From: JAAZBV01 sp964460435 | GTDB taxonomy: Bacteria; Desulfobacterota; DSM-4660; Desulfatiglandales; HGW-15 | Reading direction: 5' to 3' | Assembly (NCBI GenBank): GCA_964460435.1 | Contig: CAYWRH010000023.1 | Location: forward strand, 1 to 39,286 | Length of the DNA stretch: 39,286 bases | Part shown: positions 17,491 through 25,368 of the stretch, piece by piece | Layout: each line of letters starts with the position of its first letter | Position numbering within the stretch: the stretch's first letter is position 1 | Made by a program: the position numbers and the translations under genes | Notes under the pieces: generated by a model | Told to the model about the DNA's origin: nothing | The model's input: the letters and a program-made list of their open reading frames with translations, nothing else | The model's database searches: none

Positions 17491-17934
17491 TTGAAACGAT
17501 CAATTCTATTCATTATACCAACTGTAATTATTATAGCTTCTTGCATATTTAACGGTATCCATGGAGAATATCTTACAATCAGCACTATTAACAAGATGCT
17601 TGCGACCGGAAAACTTACTGGAAAATTCTGGAGAATCATTGATGTCCAACACGATAAGATTGCCGTGACCAAATACAAAAAAAAAGTCAATCTTGTCTGG
17701 AGTCAGCCAGAGTTAGTAAAAAAAGGAGATCGGATCAGTTTTGTAGCTTCATCTGATAATCTTATCTGTTTAAAAAATGATCTATTATTGCGCCCAACAA
17801 AAATAAAAATTCACGGCACAAGTGTATTAAAATTTCAACTTTCAATCTTATCCATTATAATAGTGCTTATTATGTTCTTGAGATCCATCCGATTTGATAG
17901 AAAAACTTTGAGCCTAACATTTAGGATGGAATAA
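17491..17934 (+). CDS. small membrane protein of unknown function
   Basis: A 147-residue protein starting with TTG six bases after AAAAGGAGTAGCTC-type ribosome site. It has an N-terminal membrane segment (ILFIIPTVIIIASCIF), a periplasmic-type domain of about 85 residues, and a C-terminal membrane segment (FQLSILSIIIVLIMFLRSI). The middle is beta-rich (TGKFWRIIDVQHDKIAVTKYKKKVNLVW, then GDRISFVASS) and looks like a small OB or beta-barrel fold, by pattern only. There is no lipobox: the Cys19 context (IIASCIF) is a poor fit. Its stop shares one base with the next start (TAATG), so the two products may act together. I do not recognise a family. Confidence 0.7.
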   Translation: MKRSILFIIPTVIIIASCIFNGIHGEYLTISTINKMLATGKLTGKFWRIIDVQHDKIAVTKYKKKVNLVWSQPELVKKGDRISFVASSDNLICLKNDLLLRPTKIKIHGTSVLKFQLSILSIIIVLIMFLRSIRFDRKTLSLTFRME

Positions 17935-18428
17935 TGCCTATGCCAGATGGGTTAACACATGTTGTTGCAGGATATGTATTTGGATGGAAATGGCTGAGAA
18001 GAAAAGAGATTAGCTTGTATCTATTGGGTTGCCTAATCCCTGACATCCTTTTACGAGGAGGGAGGCTTCTTTTTATATGGTCGCTTGAAAAAGATTTTCT
18101 TGAATTATATTTAGTTCCCTTACATACCCCTATTATCGGAATATTTGTCTGTGTGGCTATAACACAATTTTTTTATTCTCAGATCCGGAAAAAAGTTTTC
18201 CTATTATTATATTCCGGATGTTTTTGTCATTATCTTCTGGATCTGTTTCAAAGAACAATTGATGGATATAGTTATTCTGTAGTATCTTTAGATGGTTATC
18301 AATGGTTTTTCCCATTTACAAGGTTTGATTTTCAAGTCGGTATTTTCTGGCCAGAAAATTCATGGTATGGACTAATAATTCTCATTCCTACCACAATCTT
18401 TATATCATTATTTTATAAAAGGTCCTAA
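17934..18428 (+). CDS. YdjM-like membrane-bound metal-dependent hydrolase
   Basis: A 164-residue membrane protein with about four segments. It keeps the family pattern LTHVVAGY, LIPDILLRGGR, PLHTPIIG and CHYLLDLFQR, where His and Asp residues could bind a metal near the membrane face. This fits the YdjM/DUF457 group of predicted membrane-bound metal-dependent hydrolases. These resemble phospholipase C/P1 nuclease active sites in motif but are largely uncharacterised. ATG overlaps the previous stop (TAATG), with AGGA at good spacing. It is the last plus-strand gene of the glycan operon and ends 9 bases before the convergent GT2 stop. Confidence 0.72.
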   Translation: MPMPDGLTHVVAGYVFGWKWLRRKEISLYLLGCLIPDILLRGGRLLFIWSLEKDFLELYLVPLHTPIIGIFVCVAITQFFYSQIRKKVFLLLYSGCFCHYLLDLFQRTIDGYSYSVVSLDGYQWFFPFTRFDFQVGIFWPENSWYGLIILIPTTIFISLFYKRS

Positions 18429-18437
18429 TTTAAATAT

Positions 18438-19316
18438 TTATCGATGATATCCGTCTTTTTCACTCCTCTCAAATCTCATCTGACATATCTGTTCTGAAAC
18501 CAACCCCATCATAAAAAGAATTATAGATGTTGAAAAAAGCAGTGCACTCATGTTTGAAAACCTATTTGATGTGATGTATGTGAAGATATAATATGATAAT
18601 CCCAGGATAAAAAATAAAAAGCTTATAGGCAGAAACACCCTCAAAGGGGAGAAAAGGGTGCATATTTTGGTGATGATAATAAAAAATCTAACCCCATCTC
18701 GAAAAGCCTTTATCTCGCTAGTTCCCTGTTTTCGTCTCTGAACATCAACGGGTATATATTTGATGCTTCTGCCGCTTCGTAGAACTCCCAGGGTTATTGT
18801 GGTGGGGTAGGAATACTGATTCGGCAGCAGATATAACAGCTTTTGGGCGATCTCCGCTTTTACTGCCCTGAATCCTGAAGTAAGATCCTCAACCTTGAAT
18901 TTTGCCACATAGGAAGCAAACCAATTGAAAACCCAGTTGCCCAGTGCCCGGATCAGTGATGCCTGTTTTTGCCTCGTCCTGCTGCCTACTACCATGTCAT
19001 AATCAGGAAAATATTTTATAAGTTCCGATATATCCTCAGGTCTATGCTGACCGTCTCCATCCATAAAGACAAGGATTTCACCTGACGCTATTCTTATACC
19101 GCTTTTTATTGCAGCACCGTTACCTATGTTATAGGGATGACTGAAAACAATGGCGCCTGCCTCCTCCGCTGCTTTCGCTGTATCATCTGCTGAGCCATCA
19201 TTAACCACAATTACTTCGGCATCCGGATGCATGATTTTTATTTTGTTTACCACATCTCCTATAGTAGCTGATTCATTATATGCCGGAATTATTATCGAGA
19301 TATCGGTATTATTCAT
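18438..19316 (-). CDS. GT2 glycosyltransferase, polyprenyl-phosphate sugar synthase type
   Basis: A 292-residue DPM1/GtrB-like protein. The GT-A fold spans residues 1-210, with SIIIPAYNESATIG, VVNDGSADDT, the metal-binding DGD (86-88) in FMDGDGQHRPED, and DLTSGFRAVK. Two C-terminal membrane segments follow (VFLPISFLFFILGLSYYIF and LLFSTSIILFMMGL). Such enzymes load one hexose from a nucleotide sugar onto polyprenyl phosphate at the cytoplasmic face. GT39-type transferases use that product on the other side. A GT39-like gene and a pilin gene lie directly upstream in the same direction. The ribosome site AAAGGAGAG is 13 bases from ATG, rather long. Sugar identity unknown. Confidence 0.88.
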   Translation of the reverse strand: MNNTDISIIIPAYNESATIGDVVNKIKIMHPDAEVIVVNDGSADDTAKAAEEAGAIVFSHPYNIGNGAAIKSGIRIASGEILVFMDGDGQHRPEDISELIKYFPDYDMVVGSRTRQKQASLIRALGNWVFNWFASYVAKFKVEDLTSGFRAVKAEIAQKLLYLLPNQYSYPTTITLGVLRSGRSIKYIPVDVQRRKQGTSEIKAFRDGVRFFIIITKICTLFSPLRVFLPISFLFFILGLSYYIFTYITSNRFSNMSALLFSTSIILFMMGLVSEQICQMRFERSEKDGYHR

Positions 19317-19414
19317 TTATATCTAAGCTCTCCTTTAATGACCTTGTTTCTCCATATCTCATCTTCTAAATCTCTTAAACTCTTCCTTTTAAAAAGCTCT
19401 ACGACCCTAAAGCT
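19313..19414 (-). other. short open frame overlapping GT2 start (ATGA)
   Basis: Reading the minus strand from 19414, 33 codons run without a stop and end at TGA in ATGA, where ATG is the GT2 start. The peptide is charged and helical in character (KRKSLRDLEDEIWRNKVIKG). The ATGA junction is what a real upstream gene would show. Against this, no ATG, GTG or TTG occurs in frame, a stop precedes it, and its first codons lie in the octamer repeat at 19396-19427. It may be the tail of a lost gene or a chance frame. Confidence 0.2.
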
Positions 19415-19427
19415 CTAAGGCTCTATG
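19396..19427. repeat. tandem octamer repeat, four units
   Basis: On the plus strand four 8-mers follow each other: GCTCTACG, ACCCTAAA, GCTCTAAG, GCTCTATG. The array sits in the 114-base gap between the pilin stop and the GT2 start, right after the pilin gene. It recalls the heptamer arrays at 3484-3511 and 33036-33102 but has a different unit and period. It could affect stability of the pilin transcript; no strong hairpin is evident. Confidence 0.55.
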
Positions 19428-19430
19428 TTT

Positions 19431-19796
19431 CTATTTATCAACAATATCCCCACCAGGCCCGGTAATAGTATATGACTTATTTCCGGAGGAATGAAACGAG
19501 GTCATGGTATATGTTGTCGTATTAGCGTTTATAATTAAACTAACATCCTTTGTTCGGACCAGACTGTAATCGCCTGTAAGGTCATTTACTAAATTAGTAT
19601 ATTTGTTATGATTAATAAAGTATGCCTCCTGTGCAATAGCCGCAGTCCTCAAGTCTGAGATAGCCGAATTATTATATGCTCTCGTCCGGTACAGAGAAAA
19701 CTGTGGAATGGCAATAGCCGCCAGGATGCCGATGATGGCTATAACAATCAGTATCTCAATAAGTGTAAAACCTATTTCATCATGATTCCTGTTCAT
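19431..19796 (-). CDS. type IV pilin with Geobacter-like N-terminus
   Basis: A 121-residue prepilin with a nine-residue leader MNRNHDEIG and the peptidase site G|FTLIE (Glu at mature position 5). The mature protein is 112 residues. Its first 60 resemble Geobacter PilA, and aromatic residues occur at mature positions 1, 24, 27, 32, 51 and 57 (plus Tyr50), as in that pilin. The C-terminal part is Ser/Thr/Asn-rich and has no cysteine, so the usual pilin disulfide loop is missing. GGAGGTTAAC immediately precedes the ATG, predicting strong translation. It lies between a GT39-like transferase and a GT2, which suggests O-glycosylation. No other pilus assembly genes are in the window. Confidence 0.9.
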   Translation of the reverse strand: MNRNHDEIGFTLIEILIVIAIIGILAAIAIPQFSLYRTRAYNNSAISDLRTAAIAQEAYFINHNKYTNLVNDLTGDYSLVRTKDVSLIINANTTTYTMTSFHSSGNKSYTITGPGGDIVDK

Positions 19797-19866
19797 GTTA
19801 ACCTCCGGTTCTTGAGTTGAAAAAGATACCCCGACAGATGCATCTTACTCATGTAATACAATAAAT

Positions 19867-21570
19867 CTACATATTTCTTTCAGTTAATTCATTCAGGCCG
19901 ATCCCATTCTCATAGAAGGCCGGAATGGTATATTCCCTGAAAAACAGCTTTAACATCTCCTGTTTGCTTAGAGGGCAGTTACTCTTTACCCATTTATCAA
20001 ATAGAGGTAGTGATACAAGTATATGGGTAATCCCGGCCTTTTTCAGGTATGATAGTATCATGTCAGGATTATCTGATGTGAGTATAGCCCCTGTAAAAAG
20101 CGCATCATCAGTCACATAATCCCTGTCACAGTAGTACCCTCTTCGCCCCAGATAGACAAATAGAATCTTTGAATCCACAGGAAGGGTTTTATTTATATAT
20201 TTAAGGGCAGGATATTCAGGTATAAACCCCGCTATATATTCATCACGGGTTACTTGGCCCATGATGTATTGCAATGGTTTTACCCTGTTAAATAACTCCA
20301 CACCATATGAAACATTCATTGCAAGAGAGACTAAAAAGAGAAGAACAAAAAATGATCCGCAAACAGGTTTGAAAAAATCTGATGATCTCTCCCTGCCTGT
20401 TTCAAACAGATTTTTCAGGCCCAGCATGGATAACACTGTCAATGGAGGAATAACCGGTGAAATATACCTGATCCTCATCGCTGTGGTAAACATGGCTATT
20501 AATATATACAGGCAGGAAAAGCTGGCCATGATCATGTTTTCTCTTCTTATGGTGGCAGCAATTTTTTTATTTGGGAAAAATGCAAAAACAGAAAATATAA
20601 GAAGGAAAGGGTTGAGCCTCCCGTCAAAGAGCCGCGGGTCATCATCTTTACCCTGAAAAAATATCCTTAAAGGCAACATGGCAATCTCAAGGCCGGACTC
20701 CCCGTAAACAATCCCCCTGTATGTAAACTCTCCTTTGTTCTGGACAGGCCTTTTTTCGATATTGCCCGCTCTATTTTCTAATGACCTTTGAACAGGGGGA
20801 TTAAAAACCCTGTTATAGAGGGGATAAACAGGGTTTTCTTTCCAGTGATAGTTTCTTATCATCCAGGGTGAAAAAACCACAATGGCAGTAAGGAAAAAGA
20901 CCATGAAATGTAATACAGAACGAGATAACAGTCTCTTTTTATCTACTGCATTTCTTGAGAATAAAAACGGGATGAATAATGAGATGAGTGCAAAGGCGAC
21001 AATGGCGCTGTATTTTGTGCCAAGGGCCATCCCGCACATTACCCCTGCATAAAGGAGATACCTTTTCATGAACCCTTCATTGAGCCATCTGATAACAAGC
21101 AATAAAGAGGCAAAAGAAAAGAATATTACGCCCAGGTCTACATAAGCAGTTATGGATAACTTTAGTATCACAGGTATGGTTAAAAAAAATAGAGCACCTG
21201 ACAGGCCGTATACTATACCTGCCCTCTTTTTCAGGTATCCATAGATCAGCCATGCGGCCAGAATGGCAAAAGTAAAATGGATAAACTTCGGGACAATATC
21301 GGTTCCAAAATAGAGTGGGATCATATAAAGGAGGTCAAGATTCATAGGAAAATATGAAAAGTCCATATATGGTATTTCATAGATACCCCCATGCCTGAGA
21401 TAAAGCTTTGGGACTGCCAGATGGTGTACCAGTTCATCCCTGCTCACAGGCGGAACCAATGACATTATGATTACAGATGCAAATAGTATGGCAAGGGCAA
21501 GGGCGATGAGAAAAATGCCATTTTTTTTATTGAAATACCTGGCTAAAAATAGATCTTCTTTATTAATCAT
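19867..21570 (-). CDS. GT39/PMT-like glycosyltransferase upstream of pilin
   Basis: About 567 residues, with roughly 10-12 membrane segments and a soluble C-terminal part. The first external loop reads PPVSRDELVHHLAVPKLYLRHGGI, the Asp-Glu and following His/Tyr pattern of the PMT/ArnT superfamily. The second loop begins DFSYFPMNLDLLY. Such enzymes transfer a sugar from polyprenyl phosphate to protein or lipid outside the inner membrane. ATG at 21570 is preferred; a TTG at 21648 in frame would add 26 residues without a ribosome site. It ends 70 bases before the pilin gene and points the same way, so pilin may be its acceptor. It differs clearly from the GT39-like protein at 4743-6500. Confidence 0.8.
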   Translation of the reverse strand: MINKEDLFLARYFNKKNGIFLIALALAILFASVIIMSLVPPVSRDELVHHLAVPKLYLRHGGIYEIPYMDFSYFPMNLDLLYMIPLYFGTDIVPKFIHFTFAILAAWLIYGYLKKRAGIVYGLSGALFFLTIPVILKLSITAYVDLGVIFFSFASLLLVIRWLNEGFMKRYLLYAGVMCGMALGTKYSAIVAFALISLFIPFLFSRNAVDKKRLLSRSVLHFMVFFLTAIVVFSPWMIRNYHWKENPVYPLYNRVFNPPVQRSLENRAGNIEKRPVQNKGEFTYRGIVYGESGLEIAMLPLRIFFQGKDDDPRLFDGRLNPFLLIFSVFAFFPNKKIAATIRRENMIMASFSCLYILIAMFTTAMRIRYISPVIPPLTVLSMLGLKNLFETGRERSSDFFKPVCGSFFVLLFLVSLAMNVSYGVELFNRVKPLQYIMGQVTRDEYIAGFIPEYPALKYINKTLPVDSKILFVYLGRRGYYCDRDYVTDDALFTGAILTSDNPDMILSYLKKAGITHILVSLPLFDKWVKSNCPLSKQEMLKLFFREYTIPAFYENGIGLNELTERNM

Positions 21571-21701
21571 ATATTTATTTAAAAAGTGTTCATTACATAC
21601 CTGCACATAAACCAGACCATAGAGAGGATATTGATAATATATCGGCAAAAAAAGAGATAATATAAATTTATTAAATCTCAGGGCATCACCATCTTTATAC
21701 C

Positions 21702-21833
21702 CTAATCCTCATCCTTTCCGTTGAGATAATTCCAGAAAAAGAACATTCCTACAAGAATGATGACTGTAAGTATATAGGCTACCCCTTTTGTGTGGGTCAA
21801 ATAATCATGAAGGGTGTAATACATGGTTTCCAT
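21702..21833 (-). CDS. HmcD/NhcD-like small membrane subunit
   Basis: A 43-residue protein: a short N-terminal amphipathic part (METMYYTLHDYLTHTKG), one membrane segment (VAYILTVIILVGMFFFW) and an acidic tail NYLNGKDED. The ribosome site GAGGTAACAGC lies about 9 bases before the ATG. It begins 25 bases after the NrfD-like stop, in exactly the place where Hmc- and Nhc-type redox operons of sulfate reducers carry a single-helix subunit of about 45 residues. Its role there is structural or unknown. Size, topology and position support the call; sequence identity could not be tested. Confidence 0.75.
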   Translation of the reverse strand: METMYYTLHDYLTHTKGVAYILTVIILVGMFFFWNYLNGKDED

Positions 21834-21858
21834 AATGCTGTTACCTCATATAACAGGC

Positions 21859-23031
21859 TTAATAGGTCTCTTTGTATCCTGGATGGCTGTAGAAAACAGG
21901 CATCCGGCTTACTATAAACTTAAAGGCAATAAGCCCGCAGGTTAAAAGAAAGACCGAGATCCCGATCTCCATCCAGTGCGGAAAATACCTTTCACTTGCC
22001 GGAAGATGCCAGTTAAAGGCAACAAGGCATACATTCAGCCTGTTTAATATGATGCCCAGAACCGTCCAGCCGGCGGTCAATCTTATTAGGGTCAAAAGTC
22101 TTTTCCTGACCCCTATTGCATAGAGCAGGCAGGGCAGGGCTACAAAACCCAGGAGTTCTGCCAGATACCACATGCCATAACCTGTTAAAAGATAATGCCA
22201 GTTATTATCTGCTGCGATCCCGATACCCTTTACCGCAAAATAGCCTAAAAGCACCCATGATGCCGCCTTGGCAAAACCCAGTGCAATCTGATCCTTTTCC
22301 TTTTTATGGGCATCATCAAGTTTATCTGAAAAAAAATGATGGCACAGTGCGCCTTCAAATAACACCATTGATAACCCTGCAATTATGGCAGTAATGAAGA
22401 AATATACAGGGAGATATGAAGAATACCAGAGAGGGTGCAGCTTTGAAGGGGCAATAAGAAACAGCGCACCCAAAGAAGACTGGTGCAGCGTTGAAAGTAT
22501 TACACCAAAAATGGTCAACACAACTGTAAGCCTGTGGACAAGATTCCTGAGTTTCCTCATGCCCAGCCACTCTAATGCAGCAGGTGAAAATTCAAGAAAG
22601 AGCACTGTAAGGTAAATGATTACACATATAGCCACCTCAAAAAGCACAGAGGCGGTTCCATGTTGTTTAATAAATGGATATGGGAGCCGCCACGGTATAC
22701 CCACATCATAGCTCAATGCAACAACCACAAGGGCATACCCCAAAAAGGCGGTAAGTATGGCAGGCCTGACTGCCGCATGATATTTTTTTATCCCGAAGAT
22801 ATAGACCGCTGCTGAGGCCACAAACCCTCCTGCAGCAAGTGCTACGCCAGTAAGCAGATCAAGGCCTATCCATAGACCCCACGGGTTGTAGTCAGACAGA
22901 TTTGAGACAGCCGCAAGCCCCCTGGTAAAACGAAACACTGTCAGCACAAGACCCAAGATGACAATTATACCTGTTATAATATTGAATGGCGTTATTATAG
23001 TCTTAAAGCTTAATTTACCCTTTTTGAACAT
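21859..23031 (-). CDS. NrfD-family quinone-interacting membrane subunit (HmcC-like)
   Basis: About 390 residues with roughly ten membrane segments. Landmarks of the HmcC/NrfD group are NPWGLWIGLDLLTGVALAAGGF near the start, YDVGIPWRLPYP, FSPAALEWLG and STLHQSSLGALFLIAPSKLHPLWYSSYLP. These proteins exchange electrons with menaquinone, and perhaps protons, and dock to a periplasmic ferredoxin. I chose ATG at 23031 with AGAGG six bases upstream. A longer frame to 23118 would overlap the ferredoxin gene by 44 bases and adds only basic residues. It lies 43 bases after the ferredoxin gene and before the small subunit. Confidence 0.9.
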   Translation of the reverse strand: MFKKGKLSFKTIITPFNIITGIIVILGLVLTVFRFTRGLAAVSNLSDYNPWGLWIGLDLLTGVALAAGGFVASAAVYIFGIKKYHAAVRPAILTAFLGYALVVVALSYDVGIPWRLPYPFIKQHGTASVLFEVAICVIIYLTVLFLEFSPAALEWLGMRKLRNLVHRLTVVLTIFGVILSTLHQSSLGALFLIAPSKLHPLWYSSYLPVYFFITAIIAGLSMVLFEGALCHHFFSDKLDDAHKKEKDQIALGFAKAASWVLLGYFAVKGIGIAADNNWHYLLTGYGMWYLAELLGFVALPCLLYAIGVRKRLLTLIRLTAGWTVLGIILNRLNVCLVAFNWHLPASERYFPHWMEIGISVFLLTCGLIAFKFIVSRMPVFYSHPGYKETY

Positions 23032-23074
23032 AAGAAACCTCTGCTGACACACCTCTAATAATCTGCCCCCGCAT

Positions 23075-24025
23075 CTAGTCTGAAGCGGCCTTTTCCTTGC
23101 CTTCCCTGACAGCTTCAACTGGAAAAGATAATGCCTCTTTCATTTCTTTTTCTGCCAGTTTTTCCTTTCGCCTGTTGATCGCATATATCCCTGTTAGTAA
23201 TACCGACCACAGGGAAACAACAATCGGTACAGCGCCAAGCGCCCCTGCTGTAAATGCAGGCGCTGGGGTTATACCAAGGTCTTCTCTCAAGCCTGTTTCA
23301 CTAAAAGGGGCCCTGGATATGTAAAGCCAGCTTGTCCCGCCCATCTCATGCTCGCCATAGATATGATCAATATACCGGTCAGGAAATTTGCTTATCCTTT
23401 GACGGGCGTATTTTAAAAGCGCACCGCGTTTGCCGAATTTCAGCGCCCCCATAGGGCATGCCTCAACACAGCCCGGGAGTTTATTATCCTTAATGCGGTC
23501 ATAACACATGGTGCATTTCATTACACGGGGGGCAAAAGGCTCATCATATTCGTATGCAGGTATCTCAAAAGGACATGCTATCATGCAGTATCTGCAGCCA
23601 ACACACACTTTTGGATCATAGGTGACCGGCCCCTCCTTTGTCTTCCTGAATGCCTTTACAAAACAGGCTGAGGCACATGCAGGCTCAAGGCAGTGATTGC
23701 ATTGTGATTTAATAAACACATAAGGATTATCACTGTTTTTATCCTCATATTTGTTAACAACTGTATAGGCCTTTGTGGTTGTCCTCCTTTTCCGGTCCAG
23801 CACAGAAAGATCAGTAAAGGACTTTTCAGGCAGAGGCAATTTATTTACAATATTACATGCCTCCTCGCATCTCCTGCAGCCTATACAAAGCGAGGTGTCG
23901 TGTAAAATCCCAAGGCTGTCAGGGTAGCCTCTGAACTGTTTATTTGCCCCGTGAGCAGTTGCGCTTATCAGGGAGGTGCAACCAGCGCTGATCCAGCCTA
24001 AAAATCTTCTACGTGATATGGACAT
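23075..24025 (-). CDS. Tat-exported four-cluster ferredoxin (HmcB-like)
   Basis: A 316-residue protein. The N-terminus MSISRRRFLGWISAG is a twin-arginine signal with the RRxFLG core. Four [4Fe-4S] cysteine sets follow: C47/C50/C53/C57 (CIGCRRCEEAC), then CNHCLEPAC.SAC, CVGCRYCMIAC and the CTMCYDR...CVEAC set. The chain is membrane-anchored by a C-terminal segment near residue 275 (FTAGALGAVPIVVSLWSVLLTGIYAI). HmcB/NrfC-type proteins carry electrons between periplasmic cytochrome and the NrfD subunit. The gene follows the cytochrome gene by 18 bases and precedes the NrfD-like gene by 43, forming one operon. Confidence 0.92.
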   Translation of the reverse strand: MSISRRRFLGWISAGCTSLISATAHGANKQFRGYPDSLGILHDTSLCIGCRRCEEACNIVNKLPLPEKSFTDLSVLDRKRRTTTKAYTVVNKYEDKNSDNPYVFIKSQCNHCLEPACASACFVKAFRKTKEGPVTYDPKVCVGCRYCMIACPFEIPAYEYDEPFAPRVMKCTMCYDRIKDNKLPGCVEACPMGALKFGKRGALLKYARQRISKFPDRYIDHIYGEHEMGGTSWLYISRAPFSETGLREDLGITPAPAFTAGALGAVPIVVSLWSVLLTGIYAINRRKEKLAEKEMKEALSFPVEAVREGKEKAASD

Positions 24026-24043
24026 AAAATAATACCTTAAAAA

Positions 24044-25318
24044 TCATTTAGTTTTAGCTTCAATAACCTTGTGACAATCAACACATCCTGTGGAGCCGGG
24101 TAATTCAATATCCATACGATCATGACAACCTATACATTGCTGATGATAAGCCACATTAAGAGCTGGCATTGAAAAATCCTGACCATCAGATGATCTGTTG
24201 TGGCAGTTGTCGCAACTGAGGATTTTGCCTTTCGGGCTGTTATGATGGCAGCCAAGACAGACGGTCTCTTTTCCATTGTGAAAGCGGGAGGCCAGTTTAC
24301 TTTTATTTATATCAAGCAGCATAGAATCTATGATCCGCCTGTGCGGAAGATCAACCGCACCATACCGGGAAGATAGTTTATCAATAATTACCCTTTCGGG
24401 GATATCCTCATCTGATATCTCTTCAAATACAGGCTTTTGAGATGCATGATGCATGGCTGCAGGTATTTCTCTGTCTGGCGCCCTGCTATCTCTGGATTCA
24501 GGCGCTTCCATATGGCATTTCAGGCATATTGCATTGAGATTTTTACCCCTTTCCATAACACCGTGGCATCCGGCACACTCTCTGTTTTTCTTCACACCCT
24601 CATGACAGCCGACACAGCCTTTTTTATTGTCAATTTCATGCATGGCATGATTGGTTGCTATCATTTTACCCTGTTTTGAACCATCAACTGTATGACATGT
24701 TTGGGCACATAAACCTGATCCGGTGCGAATAGGCATATCGCATTTATCAAGAAATTCTCTGTGTGTCTCATGGTCAAAATGAACCGGGCCCATTTTATTT
24801 ACCGGCACCCCTCTATGTTTGTCCGGATGTTTTACCCCCTCATGCATAAAATCAGGTTTGGCCTGAGTTGAAACAGAGCCATTTCCTTGCCTGGCATTTT
24901 TCTCATCTCTGCTTTTCTTATGGCATCCATTGCAATCAACTGGCCCCGACATCTCCCTGTGGCAGCCGATACAGGAGAGATGTGATGCGTTTTTCATGGA
25001 GATGAGTTTTTTTCTGTCTGTCTCCTTATGGCACCTCCTGCACGATACCTCTTTGCCCTTTACATGATGGCAGTTGCTGCACTCCTTGCCTGTCATTTCC
25101 GAGTGGAGATCATGTAACCGCTTATCAAATTTTATTGTTTCAATAGGGGCAAAATCCCTTAATGTGTCTGTGGTGATAAGATCAGACCCCTTTTCCTTGT
25201 CTGGAATATCGGCTTGTTCGCCTTTTGTCAGATTTGCCCTTATTACAATTGTAAAAACAAATGTAATGCAGGCAATAACAAAAAGATATTTATGATATTG
25301 ATACCTTGGTTGTTTCAT
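24044..25318 (-). CDS. twelve-haem class III-type cytochrome c (HmcA/NhcA-like)
   Basis: A 424-residue protein with an N-terminal membrane segment (YLFVIACITFVFTIVIRA) and periplasmic remainder. I count eleven CxxCH haem sites and one CxxxCH (CAQTCH), twelve in all. They group as 4 (CSNCH, CRRCH, CIGCH, CNGCH), 4 (CAQTCH, CVGCH, CAGCH, CLKCH) and 4 (CLGCH, CDNCH, CIGCH, CVDCH), like three tetrahaem cytochrome c3 modules. HmcA of Desulfovibrio has sixteen haems and NhcA nine, so the number here is unlike both. It should take electrons from periplasmic hydrogenase/formate dehydrogenase-linked cytochromes and pass them to the Tat ferredoxin. First gene of the four-gene redox operon. Confidence 0.92.
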   Translation of the reverse strand: MKQPRYQYHKYLFVIACITFVFTIVIRANLTKGEQADIPDKEKGSDLITTDTLRDFAPIETIKFDKRLHDLHSEMTGKECSNCHHVKGKEVSCRRCHKETDRKKLISMKNASHLSCIGCHREMSGPVDCNGCHKKSRDEKNARQGNGSVSTQAKPDFMHEGVKHPDKHRGVPVNKMGPVHFDHETHREFLDKCDMPIRTGSGLCAQTCHTVDGSKQGKMIATNHAMHEIDNKKGCVGCHEGVKKNRECAGCHGVMERGKNLNAICLKCHMEAPESRDSRAPDREIPAAMHHASQKPVFEEISDEDIPERVIIDKLSSRYGAVDLPHRRIIDSMLLDINKSKLASRFHNGKETVCLGCHHNSPKGKILSCDNCHNRSSDGQDFSMPALNVAYHQQCIGCHDRMDIELPGSTGCVDCHKVIEAKTK

Positions 25319-25368
25319 CCTGTGTCCTTATGCAAATATTCCCAGATAAACAGGGCAGGGGTTATCAG

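Noticed and set aside
19797..19866. sigma54 promoter for the pilin gene, as in Geobacter
   Set aside because: No GG-N10-GC pair of acceptable fit was found on the minus strand in the 70 bases before the pilin start.
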